Assembly (NCBI GenBank): GCA_024281995.1
Contig: JAMWZW010000001.1
Location: 372,001 to 436,000, forward strand
Reading direction: 5' to 3'
Source of the DNA: Nitrosomonas sp.
Lineage (GTDB): Bacteria > Pseudomonadota > Gammaproteobacteria > Burkholderiales > Nitrosomonadaceae
DNA: 64,000 nt
Shown here one piece after another: positions 21,044 through 30,785 of the stretch; positions within the stretch are counted from its first letter, which is position 1, and each line of letters opens with the position of its first letter. Made by a program: the position numbers and the translations under genes. The notes beneath the pieces are model-generated. The model was not told the origin of the DNA, ran no database searches, and saw nothing but the letters and a program-made list of their open reading frames with translations.

Positions 21044-21838
21044 ATGCGTTTGACGAAATTTTCACAAGCAATGATAGTTAGTTTTTTGGGTCTGGTGATT
21101 TTACCAGCACAAGCTCAGTCAACCGGTGTAGTAGCTAAGGTAAATGGTGTATCGATTCCTCAGTCACGATTGGAATTAATGGTAAAAGCCGGTGTGGCTC
21201 AAGGGCAGCAAGATGGACCAGAAATGAGGAAAGCACTGCGTGAGAATTTAATTGCTGAAGAAATCCTTGCACAGGAAGCGATTAAAAAGAAACTAGATAA
21301 AGATCCTGAAGTTATTGCACAACTTGAAATAGCTCGTCAAGCGGTATTGGTGAGAGCTTTTCAAGCGGATTATATAAAACATAATGCGGTTAGTGATGAA
21401 ACATTACGTAAAGAATACGAAATGCTCAAGGTGCAGATGGGCGATAAAGAATATAAGGCACGTCATATTCTGGTTGATAGCGAAAGTGTTGCGCGTGACA
21501 TTATTGCCAGCCTCAAAAAAGGCGGTAATTTTGCCAAAATCGCTGCAGAGAAGTCTATTGATGATGGCAGTAAAGAAAACGGTGGTGAACTTAATTGGAG
21601 TCCGCCCGCGGCTTATGTCAGACCTTTCTCTGAAGCACTAGTGAAACTATCAAAAGGTGGACTGACGGATCAACCTGTGCAAACATCTTTTGGCTGGCAT
21701 GTCATTCAACTGATGGACACCCGACCAATGGAAGTGCCACCGTTTGAAGAAGTTAAACCAAATATACAGCAGCGTGTATTACAGCGTGAATTTGCAACAG
21801 TTGTACAGGATTTACGTGGTAAAGCAAAAGTAGAATAA
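21044..21838 (+). CDS. Periplasmic parvulin-type peptidyl-prolyl isomerase
   Basis: A 264-residue PpiC/SurA-type foldase. A cleavable signal peptide (RLTKFSQAMIVSFLGLVIL then PAQAQS) directs it to the periplasm. An N-terminal chaperone-like helical region (residues 27-125) precedes the parvulin domain (about 135-235). That domain contains KARHILVDS, the GGELNWSPPAAYVRPF segment and TSFGWHVIQLMD. AAAAAGGAAATTCC is a strong ribosome-binding site. The terminator hairpin at 21876 closes the transcript. Confidence 0.93.
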   Translation: MRLTKFSQAMIVSFLGLVILPAQAQSTGVVAKVNGVSIPQSRLELMVKAGVAQGQQDGPEMRKALRENLIAEEILAQEAIKKKLDKDPEVIAQLEIARQAVLVRAFQADYIKHNAVSDETLRKEYEMLKVQMGDKEYKARHILVDSESVARDIIASLKKGGNFAKIAAEKSIDDGSKENGGELNWSPPAAYVRPFSEALVKLSKGGLTDQPVQTSFGWHVIQLMDTRPMEVPPFEEVKPNIQQRVLQREFATVVQDLRGKAKVE

Positions 21839-21875
21839 AATTTTAGTGTTAAATGCAACTACGGGTAGGCTCATT

Positions 21876-21900
21876 TTGCATTACTAATATGCAATTTTTT
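21876..21900 (+). terminator. Intrinsic terminator after the parvulin gene
   Basis: TTGCAT (21876-21881) pairs with ATGCAA (21889-21894) around a seven-base loop, followed directly by six T. It lies 38 bases past the parvulin stop and runs into the last codons of the convergent alr gene. A wider pairing (ACGGGTAG at 21861, CTACCCGT at 21901) encloses it. Confidence 0.65.
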
Positions 21901-22957
21901 CTACCCGTGGAGCGAGTGCGCAAAGCAATTCGTAGCTAGTCGTGCCAGCATGATGAGCGACTTCATCAACGGATACATCTTTCCCCCAAAGTATCACTGG
22001 ACTATTGAGTTCTGTATTTTCAATATCGGTTAAGTCGATAGCTAGCATATCCATAGATACTCGACCGAGTAATCGACTGCGCTGATTATTCACCAGCACT
22101 GGTGTATCCGTTGTTGCATGACGTGGATATCCATCAGCATAACCGCACGCAACTATGCCGATACGCATTGGACGATCAGCTTGGAATAAGCCATGGTAAC
22201 CTACTCTATCACCAGATTTTATATGCTGTATGGCAATGATCTTACTGGATAAGGTCATCACGGGCCGTAAATTTAAGCTTGATGCATTTTGATCAGCAAA
22301 CGGAGAAGCGCCATATAGCATGATTCCTGGCCTTACCCAGTCAGCATAAGTGCTGGGATAACGTATGATTGCCGCTGAATTTGCAAGTGAACGCGAGTAA
22401 TTCTGCCCTCTCGTAGTAACTTCAAAACATTGCAGCTGTTGGATGACACTTTCTTTTTGTGAAGGTTGATCGGCACACGCAAAATGGGTCATCAGTGTAA
22501 TAGTGTTTGTACTTATATTTTCTTTTAATTTGCTCATGACAGCAGGAAATTGCTCGGGTGCGAATCCTAAACGATTCATGCCTGTATTGATTTTAAGAAA
22601 TAAATCCAATGTGTGATGTTTTGAATCTAACATCATCATTAGCTGTTCACTGTGATGGATGACGGCACTAAGTTGATATTGTTCAAATAGTGCTAATTCT
22701 TGTGTAGAAAAGAAACCTTCCAATAATAGAATTGGTTGCTGGAAACCGGATTCACGCAAGGATATCGCAGCATCCAATTCCAATAATGCAAAACCATCAG
22801 CAGCCTTTAATGCGTTAGCTGTGGGAAGAAGTCCATGGCCATAGGCATCTGCCTTAATGACTGCCATAATTCGTGAGCGTGGGACATATTCACGTACTAC
22901 GGTTAGGTTATGAGTTAACGCAGATAGATTAATAGAAGCTTTGGTAGGGCGTGGCAT
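21884..22957 (-). CDS. alr: Alanine racemase
   Basis: PLP enzyme interconverting L- and D-alanine for peptidoglycan. The PLP lysine is K35 in AVIKADAYGHG. The catalytic tyrosine lies in RVGYHGLF of the C-terminal domain, with VSMDMLAIDLTD nearby. The 357-residue length is usual. ATG 22957 is preferred to the TTG one codon upstream. The gene is convergent with the parvulin gene and divergent from lplT. Its 3' end overlaps the parvulin terminator hairpin. Confidence 0.96.
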   Translation of the reverse strand: MPRPTKASINLSALTHNLTVVREYVPRSRIMAVIKADAYGHGLLPTANALKAADGFALLELDAAISLRESGFQQPILLLEGFFSTQELALFEQYQLSAVIHHSEQLMMMLDSKHHTLDLFLKINTGMNRLGFAPEQFPAVMSKLKENISTNTITLMTHFACADQPSQKESVIQQLQCFEVTTRGQNYSRSLANSAAIIRYPSTYADWVRPGIMLYGASPFADQNASSLNLRPVMTLSSKIIAIQHIKSGDRVGYHGLFQADRPMRIGIVACGYADGYPRHATTDTPVLVNNQRSRLLGRVSMDMLAIDLTDIENTELNSPVILWGKDVSVDEVAHHAGTTSYELLCALAPRVEKIAY

Positions 22958-23187
22958 CAATTGTATGTCCAGAATAAGCGGTAGTGAAAAAAGATTATCA
23001 GAATTTTTATATTAATCTAAATTTGATACATACTGTAACTCAACTTTCATGTATTGATGCTCTAATAATATGCTAATCTCGCGCTAAAAATCAGAATGGT
23101 TATAAGGCTTATATTGAGTTTTGTCAGTAACTTCGTAGAGATAATAAAAAAATGCTTTTAGAAAATTTAACCCTGTAAGGAAATAGC

Positions 23188-24462
23188 TTGGAACGCGGTT
23201 TTTATACGATTATGGCAGCGCAGTTTTTTTCTTCTTTAGCAGATAATGCGCTGCTGGTTTTGGCGATTGCGCTGTTGATTGATTTGCACGCTCCTGCCTA
23301 TTTAACACCTATGCTAAAGTTTGTCTTTGTATTGTTTTACGTCATTCTTGCTCCTTTTGTTGGCGCATTTGCTGATTCTATGCCAAAAGGACGTGTAATG
23401 TTTGTTAGCAATACGATTAAAATTATAGGCTGTGCCTTATTGTTTATCGCGATGCATCAATATTTTGCATTGGCTGCCTATGCGGTTGTAGGATTGGGTG
23501 CTGCAGCTTATTCCCCTGCAAAATATGGCATATTGACTGAATTATTACCACCTGAAAAATTGGTGATTGCCAATGGTTGGATCGAAGGATTAACAGTTGC
23601 ATCCATTGTACTTGGTACTGTGCTGGGTGGAGTTTTGATTACACCCGCTGTTGCAGATATATTGTTGGGATTTGATTTTCCCTTTATTAATACTGGGATA
23701 GATAATGCGCTGGAAAGCGGTATTTTGTTGATTGCGATTATCTATGCAATTGCTGCGTTATTTAACTTGTATATTCCAAACACGGGGGTTGATCATCGCA
23801 TACCTAAGAGAAATATTCTTTTTCTGATCCATGAATTTGCCCATTGTGTAAGATTATTGTGGAAGGACAAGCTTGGACAGATTTCGCTGGCAGTGACTAC
23901 CTTGTTTTGGGGAGCAGGCGCAACATTACAGTTTATTGTGTTGAAATGGGCGGAAATGGCATTGAATTATCCACTCAATCAAGCTGCCCAATTACAAGGC
24001 GTGGTAGCCGTAGGCATTGCAGTAGGTGCGGTCCTGGCAGCGCGATGGATTTCCTTACGTCAATCAGTAACTGTAATTCCTTTAGGTGTTGTAATGGGTA
24101 TTGTTGTAATCGCCATGATATTGGTAAAAGATTTGTGGATTGCAATTATTTTATTGATGCTAATTGGAGGCTTAGCAGGTTTTTTTGTTGTGCCAATGAA
24201 TGCTTTGTTACAACACCGTGGCCACATTTTGATGGGGGCCGGACATTCAATTGCAGTACAAAATTTCAATGAAAATCTAAGCATTTTGATAATGCTATCG
24301 CTTTATGCCATGTTGATATTATTGGAAGTACACATTTACGCTGTCATTGTAATTTTTGGAATGTTTGTATCCGTAATGATGACACTCATCCGAAAATGGC
24401 ATCTAATGAACCAAAGCATAGAAGATTCATTGCATCTTATTGGTGCGAGAAAAATACATTAA
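23188..24462 (+). CDS. lplT: Lysophospholipid transporter LplT-like MFS protein
   Basis: A 424-residue major facilitator protein with about 12 helices, related to LplT, which flips lysophospholipids across the inner membrane for reacylation. The N-terminus GFYTIMAAQFFSSLADNALL is typical, followed by GAFADSMPKGRVMF, the MFS loop 2-3 motif. The start is TTG 23188, preceded by TAAGGAAATAGC. The alternative ATG at 23212 would remove conserved residues. An aas acyltransferase partner is not adjacent. lplT next to alr is a known betaproteobacterial neighbourhood. Confidence 0.87.
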   Translation: MERGFYTIMAAQFFSSLADNALLVLAIALLIDLHAPAYLTPMLKFVFVLFYVILAPFVGAFADSMPKGRVMFVSNTIKIIGCALLFIAMHQYFALAAYAVVGLGAAAYSPAKYGILTELLPPEKLVIANGWIEGLTVASIVLGTVLGGVLITPAVADILLGFDFPFINTGIDNALESGILLIAIIYAIAALFNLYIPNTGVDHRIPKRNILFLIHEFAHCVRLLWKDKLGQISLAVTTLFWGAGATLQFIVLKWAEMALNYPLNQAAQLQGVVAVGIAVGAVLAARWISLRQSVTVIPLGVVMGIVVIAMILVKDLWIAIILLMLIGGLAGFFVVPMNALLQHRGHILMGAGHSIAVQNFNENLSILIMLSLYAMLILLEVHIYAVIVIFGMFVSVMMTLIRKWHLMNQSIEDSLHLIGARKIH

Positions 24463-24475
24463 TTCTAGTAAGAAA

Positions 24476-24504
24476 AGTAAAAAATATTTGAATACTTTTT
24501 TACT
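24476..24504. terminator. AT-only hairpin between convergent lplT and udg
   Basis: AGTAAAAAA (24476-24484) pairs with TTTTTTACT (24496-24504) across an 11-base loop. A-rich and T-rich arms allow a terminator role on both strands, although with almost no G-C pairs the stem is weak. It overlaps the stop codon of the uracil-DNA glycosylase gene. Confidence 0.4.
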
Positions 24505-25231
24505 TCAGTGATTGCATAGTTGTGAGAGCGAAACATAAGTCTTTCCAGGCTTTTGCCTTTTCGGGAAGCGCACGCAGCAAATATGCTGGATGATAAGTGA
24601 CAATAAGCGGTATGCCTGAAAAGTGATGTAACTTTCCCCGCAAGCTGGAAATGTTATCCTCACATCCTAGAAGATTTTGTGCCGCTACTTTTCCTAAGGC
24701 AACAATAAGCTTGGGTTGTAATAATTTAATTTGCCGCGTTAAATAAGGCTCGCATTGGCGTGCTTCGAATGAAGTTGGGTTTCTATTGTTAGGAGGACGG
24801 CATTTGACGATATTTGTGATATACACGCCATCGCCGCGTTTTATTCTGATGGCCGCCAACATTTGGTCCAGCAGCTTGCCAGCTTGCCCCACAAATGGTT
24901 CGCCCATTGCATCTTCCCTGGCGCCGGGTCCTTCGCCGATAAAGAGCCAATCCGCTTTTTTGTCGCCAACTCCAAATACTGTCTGCGTACGTGTTTCACT
25001 TAAAGGACACGCCGTGCAACGAGACACTGTTGATTTGAGTTGATCCCAATCCATCTGCTGGATTTCTTGGAGTTGCTGTGAATCTTTTGCAGCGCTTGTC
25101 GGAAGTATCAGATTGTCGTTTTCTATGGGTGGCGATTCGAGAGGTTTTTTTTGCTGTGAGATGTCCGATTTTAAATACCATATGGGCGTAAGTCCCAATT
25201 CTTTGAGTAATTGCTTGCGCCGCGTATTCAT
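24500..25231 (-). CDS. udg: Family 4 uracil-DNA glycosylase
   Basis: Removes uracil from DNA using a 4Fe-4S-containing glycosylase. The 243-residue protein has a variable 85-residue lead and then the family 4 motif LKSTVSRCTACPLSETRTQT with two cluster cysteines. The active-site segment is FIGEGPGAREDAMGEPFVGQ. VKCRPPNNRNP and CEPYLTRQI give the other cysteines, and the C-terminal motif is VTYHPAYLLR. ATG 25231 overlaps the rimI stop (ATGA), which decides the start against an upstream frame extension. It is the last gene of the ispD-to-udg operon. Confidence 0.93.
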   Translation of the reverse strand: MNTRRKQLLKELGLTPIWYLKSDISQQKKPLESPPIENDNLILPTSAAKDSQQLQEIQQMDWDQLKSTVSRCTACPLSETRTQTVFGVGDKKADWLFIGEGPGAREDAMGEPFVGQAGKLLDQMLAAIRIKRGDGVYITNIVKCRPPNNRNPTSFEARQCEPYLTRQIKLLQPKLIVALGKVAAQNLLGCEDNISSLRGKLHHFSGIPLIVTYHPAYLLRALPEKAKAWKDLCFALTTMQSLK

Positions 25232-25689
25232 AGCATCAATTGCATGACAAGTGCATCTTCGCGACCACACATTGCAGGATAGTAACCTTTACGTGTAGCA
25301 ATATGACGAAAACCCATTTTTTTGTAGAGTTGTGCAGCACCGTCATTCGATTCCCGTACGTCCAGAAACACTGATTTTGCATGTGCACTTTTTGCATAGT
25401 CAATAAGATACTGAAGTAATTTCTTTCCGAATCCTCTACTTTGCCAGTTTGCGGCGATACCCAGTGTCAGAACATGCGCTTCTTCGGGACTCATCATCAT
25501 GATCCCGTACCCCATAAGGATGTTGGTTTGTTGTAGAACCTGACATACATAACCAGCTTTGATTGAGTCTGCAAAATTTGCTACAGACCAAGGGAACAAA
25601 AAGATTTCCCGCTCAATACGAATGATGCGATCAAGATCCGATGTCTGCATTGGTCTTATTTCAACTGTGGATTGCAATGTGCTATTCAT
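25228..25689 (-). CDS. rimI: Ribosomal protein alanine N-acetyltransferase RimI
   Basis: GNAT-fold acetyltransferase of 153 residues that acetylates the N-terminal Ala of ribosomal protein S18. The acetyl-CoA binding motif appears as NWQSRGFGKKLLQYLID (Q/RxxGxG/A type), followed by VFLDVRESNDGAAQLYKKMGF, quoted in part, and YYPAMCGREDALVM. It overlaps both tsaB (ATGA at 25686-25689) and udg, so all three are translationally coupled. The tsaB-rimI-udg order is a standard betaproteobacterial group. Confidence 0.93.
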   Translation of the reverse strand: MNSTLQSTVEIRPMQTSDLDRIIRIEREIFLFPWSVANFADSIKAGYVCQVLQQTNILMGYGIMMMSPEEAHVLTLGIAANWQSRGFGKKLLQYLIDYAKSAHAKSVFLDVRESNDGAAQLYKKMGFRHIATRKGYYPAMCGREDALVMQLML

Positions 25690-26360
25690 CGCTCATTTTC
25701 CTTCAGGGCTACTTTATTACGTATATAGATAGGCAAAGCGTTGGCTGCATCGGTAGTCTGACCATTGCAGAATTGCAATCGTGCAAGCTGTGCTATTTCA
25801 TTGGCCCGGGGACGAACTGCGCAGTGAATTCTTTGTAAATGCTCATTATAATGTGCTGATAATAATTGATAATATAAATCAAAACCACTACCGCACCCTT
25901 GCCAATCTTGACCGGCGCATAGCGGTGCGTGTTGAGGCAGGCAAAGTGTAGGCGGACTAATTATTTGCCAGCTTTGATCAGTTACTTTGTCATACGCAGC
26001 ATGATAAATCTCACCCATGCGCGCATCAAGCGCAACAATGATTTTTTGTGCTTTGATCGACTGCGCAGCCGCTTCCAATGTATTGATACCCACCACGGGT
26101 AGATCAAGTGCATACGCCAAGCCTTGGGCAACCCCGCAGGCTATGCGCAAACCTGTAAAAGAGCCCGGCCCCGCACCAAAGGCAATGCCATCAAGCTGGT
26201 GTAGCGTTAATCCGGTTTCCGCTAGTAATTCTTGAATCATTGACAGAATCATCTCAGAGTGGCGATTCCCGGCAAGGATTTCCTTATCATAGATTTGTTC
26301 GCTAATACAGAGTGCTATTGAGCAATATTCAGTGGAAGTTTCGAGAGCAAGAATTTTCAA
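25686..26360 (-). CDS. tsaB: tRNA threonylcarbamoyladenosine synthesis protein TsaB
   Basis: ASKHA-fold partner of TsaD and TsaE in making t6A37 on ANN-decoding tRNAs. The protein is 224 residues. The start MKILALETSTEYCSIAL is typical, as is the inactive kinase-like loop GIAFGAGPGSFTGLRIACG. VALDARMGEIYHAAYD follows in the second lobe. It lacks the TsaD metal-binding HxxxH. It lies 73 bases downstream of thpR on the same strand and overlaps rimI. Confidence 0.95.
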   Translation of the reverse strand: MKILALETSTEYCSIALCISEQIYDKEILAGNRHSEMILSMIQELLAETGLTLHQLDGIAFGAGPGSFTGLRIACGVAQGLAYALDLPVVGINTLEAAAQSIKAQKIIVALDARMGEIYHAAYDKVTDQSWQIISPPTLCLPQHAPLCAGQDWQGCGSGFDLYYQLLSAHYNEHLQRIHCAVRPRANEIAQLARLQFCNGQTTDAANALPIYIRNKVALKENER

Positions 26361-26433
26361 GGCAATTGGAAGGGCGTAATCATAAAGGTATCAATAACTT
26401 CAAATCGGTTTTAATGCAATGGGATATTGCAAT

Positions 26434-26988
26434 TCAAGTTAAATTCCAATGTTGCAGTGAGATATATTTACTGCCGTTATTTGTCTGCCTAGAGTGAATA
26501 AGAAACCATTTATCGACATGCCAAATTGTAGGGGCATTTAAAGCAACATGAGATGAGCAATTGGCTTGACGGATTAATGTGATATGTGGCTTATAGTCAC
26601 GTTTATCAATTAAGAATTCAGCATCTTTAAGCATATCTTTCAACAAATCAACAAGATAAAAAAGTTCCGCAGGAAATGTCATTGCTTGAATATATACAAT
26701 TTTGTTTTTTTTCCAATAGCGGATTTTATCAAGTTCCAATGTAAACTTCTTTGCGCTAACTTTACTTATTGTTTGCTGCAAAATCTCAATTCGAGGAACA
26801 GCAACTTCTCCTAAAAATACCAATGTCAGATGAAGCTGTTCCTGGCTGACTTTTCTGCCGCCGCAGATAATTGCCAATTTTTCAGCGTGATGCGCTAATT
26901 GATCTTGCACAATTTTGTCAGGAAAAATACCTAAAAATAAGCGAATCGATTTTGGCTTGACTGGGTTGCGGTTTTGAATTGGTTTCAT
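26434..26988 (-). CDS. thpR: RNA 2',3'-cyclic phosphodiesterase (2H family)
   Basis: LigT/ThpR-type 2H phosphoesterase of 184 residues. Two HxTx motifs make the active site: [11 protein letters not shown] (about residue 65) and PHITLIRQA (about residue 137). The N-terminal strand [11 protein letters not shown] is also typical. The enzyme hydrolyses 2',3'-cyclic phosphates, although its cellular substrate is unknown. It starts in a four-base overlap with ispF, an unusual coupling of RNA repair to isoprenoid synthesis that probably reflects operon packing only. Confidence 0.9.
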   Translation of the reverse strand: MKPIQNRNPVKPKSIRLFLGIFPDKIVQDQLAHHAEKLAIICGGRKVSQEQLHLTLVFLGEVAVPRIEILQQTISKVSAKKFTLELDKIRYWKKNKIVYIQAMTFPAELFYLVDLLKDMLKDAEFLIDKRDYKPHITLIRQANCSSHVALNAPTIWHVDKWFLIHSRQTNNGSKYISLQHWNLT

Positions 26989-27473
26989 GGGCTGACGCGA
27001 TCAATTAAACATACTACCTCTGCCATAATCCCTTCCTTGCGGCCAATTGCACCCAAGTGTTCGGCTGTTTTTGCCTTAATATTGATACAGCTTGGTTGAA
27101 TTTTTAAATCATTAGCAATATTTAAAATCATCGCTGGAATGTGTGGAGCCATTTTAGGTGCTTGAGCAATGATAGTTGCATCGAGATTGATAACTATATA
27201 TCCATTGCTCTCAATTAAACTTAATACGTTACGCAGTAGCACACGACTATCAATATTTTTGTAATGTGGATCAGAATCCGAAAAATGTTGACCGATGTCT
27301 CCCAATGCGGCTGCGCCTAATAATGCATCGCAAATTGCGTGCAATAATACATCAGCATCGGAATGACCAAGCAATCCCTTTTCATAAGGTATCGTGACTC
27401 CCCCAATTATGAGTGGACGATCATCCGCTAATTGATGCACATCGAATCCTTGGCCAATTCTTATGGTGCTCAC
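26985..27473 (-). CDS. ispF: 2-C-methyl-D-erythritol 2,4-cyclodiphosphate synthase
   Basis: MEP isoprenoid pathway enzyme that forms the cyclic diphosphate from CDP-ME 2-phosphate. The 162-residue length is normal. The metal and substrate motifs [46 protein letters not shown] and [16 protein letters not shown] are all present. It overlaps ispD upstream and thpR downstream by four bases each. The MEP products feed ubiquinone and hopanoid synthesis, both represented in the window by coq7 and hpnN. Confidence 0.97.
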   Translation of the reverse strand: MSTIRIGQGFDVHQLADDRPLIIGGVTIPYEKGLLGHSDADVLLHAICDALLGAAALGDIGQHFSDSDPHYKNIDSRVLLRNVLSLIESNGYIVINLDATIIAQAPKMAPHIPAMILNIANDLKIQPSCINIKAKTAEHLGAIGRKEGIMAEVVCLIDRVSP

Positions 27474-28177
27474 AAGTCGCTCCTTTGTTGTAATATTAAT
27501 TCGGCTAATACTAGATCGTGAGGATAGGTCACTTTTAAATTGCGGACATCACTGAGTACAAGTTTGGGGTGCAGTCCTAAAGCTTCAATTGCGCTCGCAT
27601 CATCAGTTATATTAGCATGTGCTATATTGTTGAGTGCTTTCACGAGCATACCGTAACGAAACATTTGTGGCGTTTGTGCTTGCCATAGATTTTCTCTAGG
27701 CTGGGTTTGTATGATTCGGTGTTTAGCATTGCCGAGCTTTAACGTATCAGCTACCGGTATTGCCAGAAGCCCGCCTACTTCGTCTTCTGCCAGTTCGTTA
27801 ATTAAATGCTCTAGCTGATGCATTGATAAACACGGTCGGGCTGCGTCGTGAACCAATATCCAATCATTTGAATTAACCAGATTCAGCTGTTTTACAGCAA
27901 GAAGTCCATTGAGTACACTTTCTGCTCGGGTCACGCCACCGCAATTGAGTATGATTAGTTTTTTAGAAAAATGAGCCCAATCGTATTTAAACCAAACAGT
28001 ATCATCCGGCGCAAGTACAACAATAATTTGAGTTATCAGTGGATTGTGCCATAAGGTATTTATTGCGTGATAAATCATTGGGTGATTGTCTAATGGCAGA
28101 TATTGCTTAGGTAGCTCATTACCCATACGCGAACCTGAACCGGCGGCTGGGATTAATGCAAGAAATTTTGTCATCAT
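27470..28177 (-). CDS. ispD: 2-C-methyl-D-erythritol 4-phosphate cytidylyltransferase
   Basis: Transfers CMP to methylerythritol phosphate in the MEP pathway. The nucleotide-binding motif is [20 protein letters not shown], followed by [10 protein letters not shown] written in this protein as [12 protein letters not shown], and by [12 protein letters not shown]. The start is taken at tandem ATG 28177/28174, preceded by TTTCAGGTATTC. The upstream in-frame extension to 28228 has no similarity to the family. It is the first gene of the minus-strand operon ispD-ispF-thpR-tsaB-rimI-udg. Confidence 0.96.
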   Translation of the reverse strand: MMTKFLALIPAAGSGSRMGNELPKQYLPLDNHPMIYHAINTLWHNPLITQIIVVLAPDDTVWFKYDWAHFSKKLIILNCGGVTRAESVLNGLLAVKQLNLVNSNDWILVHDAARPCLSMHQLEHLINELAEDEVGGLLAIPVADTLKLGNAKHRIIQTQPRENLWQAQTPQMFRYGMLVKALNNIAHANITDDASAIEALGLHPKLVLSDVRNLKVTYPHDLVLAELILQQRSDL

Positions 28178-28406
28178 TGAATACCTGAAAAATTGTGTTG
28201 AAAATTGTTCAGTCAACGAGGAACACATCGAACAATTTTATAGTTTTTATTAAGAATAATAATTTTATATTGACTTGTGGTTTAAGGGTATTGATTTACT
28301 TAGCCAGAAAAAAATTATCATGCATCATAAAAATGATTGATTGATGGTTTGAAGATTTAAATGCACTTATAGGTATAATTAAAAATTAAATTAAAGGTGG
28401 GGAATT

Positions 28407-29520
28407 ATGGAAGCAGAACAGATAAACGCAATTTCTAATCATCTTCAGAATTTGGAAAATCGGGCCAATGAGTTACGGAGGTTTCTTTGACTTCGATGCA
28501 AAACGGACGCGATTAGATGAGATTACTCGATTACTTGAAGATCCAACAATATGGAATGACAGTAAGCGGACGCAGGAAATTGGTCGTGAAAAAAAACTTC
28601 TGGAAGATACAATTGTTACTCTGGAGAAAACTGAACATCAATTAAATGATGCTCAAGAATTATTTCTGATAGCCAAAGATGAACTTGATTATGCAACTCT
28701 GGGTAGTGTCGCAAATGATGTCGATGATTTAGAAAAGATAATTGCTGGCCTGGAATTTAAACGGATGTTTTCTGACCCTATGGATCCGAATAACTGTTTT
28801 GTAGATATTCAATCCGGTTCAGGAGGGACTGAGGCGCAAGATTGGGCGGCGATGCTTGAACGAATGTATTTACGTTATTGTGAGAGGCAAGGGTTCACTG
28901 TTGAAATTCTGGAAGAATCAGTCGGAGATATTGCTGGTATAAAGAATGCCACTTTTAAAGTATCGGGAGAGTATGCTTATGGCTATTTGCGTACTGAAAG
29001 TGGTGTGCATCGTCTCGTTAGAAAATCTCCATTTGACTCGGGTAATCGTCGGCATACATCGTTTGCGAGCGTTTTTGTTTATCCCGAAGTGGATGATACG
29101 ATTGAAATTGAGATTAATCCGGCAGACCTAAGAATTGATACTTTCAGGGCATCCGGTGCAGGCGGCCAGCATATTAATAAAACGGATTCCGCAATCCGGA
29201 TAACGCATAATCCAACAGGAATCGTTGTACAGTGCCAAAGTGGACGCTCACAGCATCGCAACAAAGCAGATGCCCTTGCGATGTTGAAATCAAAATTATA
29301 TGAAGCTGAACTACGCAAGCGTCGTGATGAAAAACAGGCCATGGAAGATACAAAAACAGATATAGCCTGGGGGCATCAAATTCGCTCGTATGTATTAGAC
29401 CAATCACGTATTAAAGATTTACGAACAAATGTGGAAATAGGAAATACGCAAAGTGTGTTGGACGGAGATCTAAATAATTTTATCGAGGCTAGTCTTAAGT
29501 TGGGTAATATGAAGATGTAA
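28407..29520 (+). CDS. prfB: Peptide chain release factor 2 (programmed +1 frameshift)
   Basis: Recognises UGA and UAA stop codons and triggers peptide release. Translation starts at ATG 28407 (GGTGGGGAATT upstream), reads 27 codons to CTT and meets TGA at 28488-28490. It then shifts +1 to GAC at 28489 and continues to 29520, giving about 370 residues. The second part carries the codon-recognition tripeptide in [11 protein letters not shown] (SPF) and the catalytic GGQ in [15 protein letters not shown]. Annotating only from ATG 28468 would lose the natural N-terminus. lysS, often the next gene, is absent. Confidence 0.97.
28477..28491 (+). promoter_or_regulatory. prfB: RF2 autoregulatory +1 frameshift site
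   Basis: An internal Shine-Dalgarno-like GGAGG (28477-28481) is followed at three bases by CTT TGA C (28485-28491). The spacing and slippery codon equal the classic RF2 site. Low RF2 makes ribosomes pause at UGA and slip forward, so the protein controls its own synthesis. Confidence 0.95.
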
Positions 29521-29588
29521 TACAAAATTAGATCTGAACTAATACAGATGATACTATGGGAGTATGGACATACTTCAGTAGAGCTACG

Positions 29589-30785
29589 CTACAGAGGCGT
29601 TTGTGTAACTGTGGATTTTGCAATGCGTCTTGCCTGACTGATTTGTTCTAGTACTTTGAGAACCGCGCAACGCGGTGCGCCGATATTCAAGCGCATGAAT
29701 CCGCTGCCTTCCTGGCCAAATTGCACCCCGGGATTCAGGCCCACACCCGCTTCATGAATGAAAAAATATTTCAATTGCTTATCTGTCATACTCCAAGCGC
29801 GGCAATCGAGCCATAGTAAGTATGTGCCTTGCGCGGGAATGACTTTGATTTCCGGTAGATGTTGCGTCAAGTAGGCGCAAACTTCATCGCGCGTATCGTG
29901 CAAGTAGTGCAACAATGCTTCCAACCAGGCTTCACCGTCGCAGTATGCAGCTTCAAACGCGGCGATGCTGAACGGATTGGAGGCGCTGACATGCAATGTG
30001 TTGAACGCTTTGATGATAGCGGTGCGGATCGTTTTATCGGGAATGATCAAGGCTGAGAGGTCTAGCCCAGGGATATTGAAGGTTTTGCTCGGTGCCACGG
30101 CGGTAATGATTTTAACGTCATGTGAAATGGCGCCCAGTGCATGGTGGCGATTGCCGGGGTAAATCAGGTCGGCGTGGATTTCATCGGAAAAAATGATCAG
30201 ATTATGCGCTGAGGCAAGTTGTAGCAATTGCTCCAGTTCCGTAGGCGACCACACGCGCCCGACTGGATTGTGCGGTGAACAAAACAACAATAATTTCGCT
30301 TCTTTGGTGCAATGCTCTAAATGGTTAAAGTCGATGGTGTAGCGGTCATTTTCCAAGTGTAGCGGATTTTCGATCAAGTGCCGGCCGGTTTGCGTGGCGG
30401 CGGAGAAAAACGGAAAATACACCGGCGGCTGAATGATGATGGATTCGCCGGGTTGAGTCAGTGCCAAGACGGCGGCGTTAAGCGACGGCACCACACCAGG
30501 GCAAAACACGATCCAGTCGCGCTGGATGTTCCAATGGTGACGATGTTGCATCCAACCGATCAACGCTTCATACAGGCTATCGGGAAATTGGGTGTAACCA
30601 TAAATGGGGTGTTTGGCGCGCTCGATCAATGCCTGAGTGACTGCGGGTGGCGCGGCAAAATCCATGTCCGCCACCCAGACCGGAATGACATCGCTGGTGC
30701 CGAACATTGCTTGCCGCCCATCGTATTTGACGCTATGACTACCCTCGCGGTTGATTTCCTGATCGAAATCAAAGCCATAACTCAA
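29589..30785 (-). CDS. ovoB: PLP-dependent C-S lyase, probable ovothiol enzyme OvoB
   Basis: A 398-residue fold-type I PLP enzyme of the MalY/PatB group. Signs are VIPVWVADMDFAAPPAV, YGYTQFPDSLYEAL, the SPHNPVGRVW loop and the PLP lysine in APSKTFNIPGL. Such enzymes break C-S bonds. The ATG overlaps the ovoA stop by four bases (30782-30785), and OvoB is the PLP lyase that cleaves the histidyl-cysteine sulfoxide made by OvoA. That makes OvoB the best call over cystathionine beta-lyase. It is convergent with prfB, where base composition changes visibly. Confidence 0.86.
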   Translation of the reverse strand: MSYGFDFDQEINREGSHSVKYDGRQAMFGTSDVIPVWVADMDFAAPPAVTQALIERAKHPIYGYTQFPDSLYEALIGWMQHRHHWNIQRDWIVFCPGVVPSLNAAVLALTQPGESIIIQPPVYFPFFSAATQTGRHLIENPLHLENDRYTIDFNHLEHCTKEAKLLLFCSPHNPVGRVWSPTELEQLLQLASAHNLIIFSDEIHADLIYPGNRHHALGAISHDVKIITAVAPSKTFNIPGLDLSALIIPDKTIRTAIIKAFNTLHVSASNPFSIAAFEAAYCDGEAWLEALLHYLHDTRDEVCAYLTQHLPEIKVIPAQGTYLLWLDCRAWSMTDKQLKYFFIHEAGVGLNPGVQFGQEGSGFMRLNIGAPRCAVLKVLEQISQARRIAKSTVTQTPL

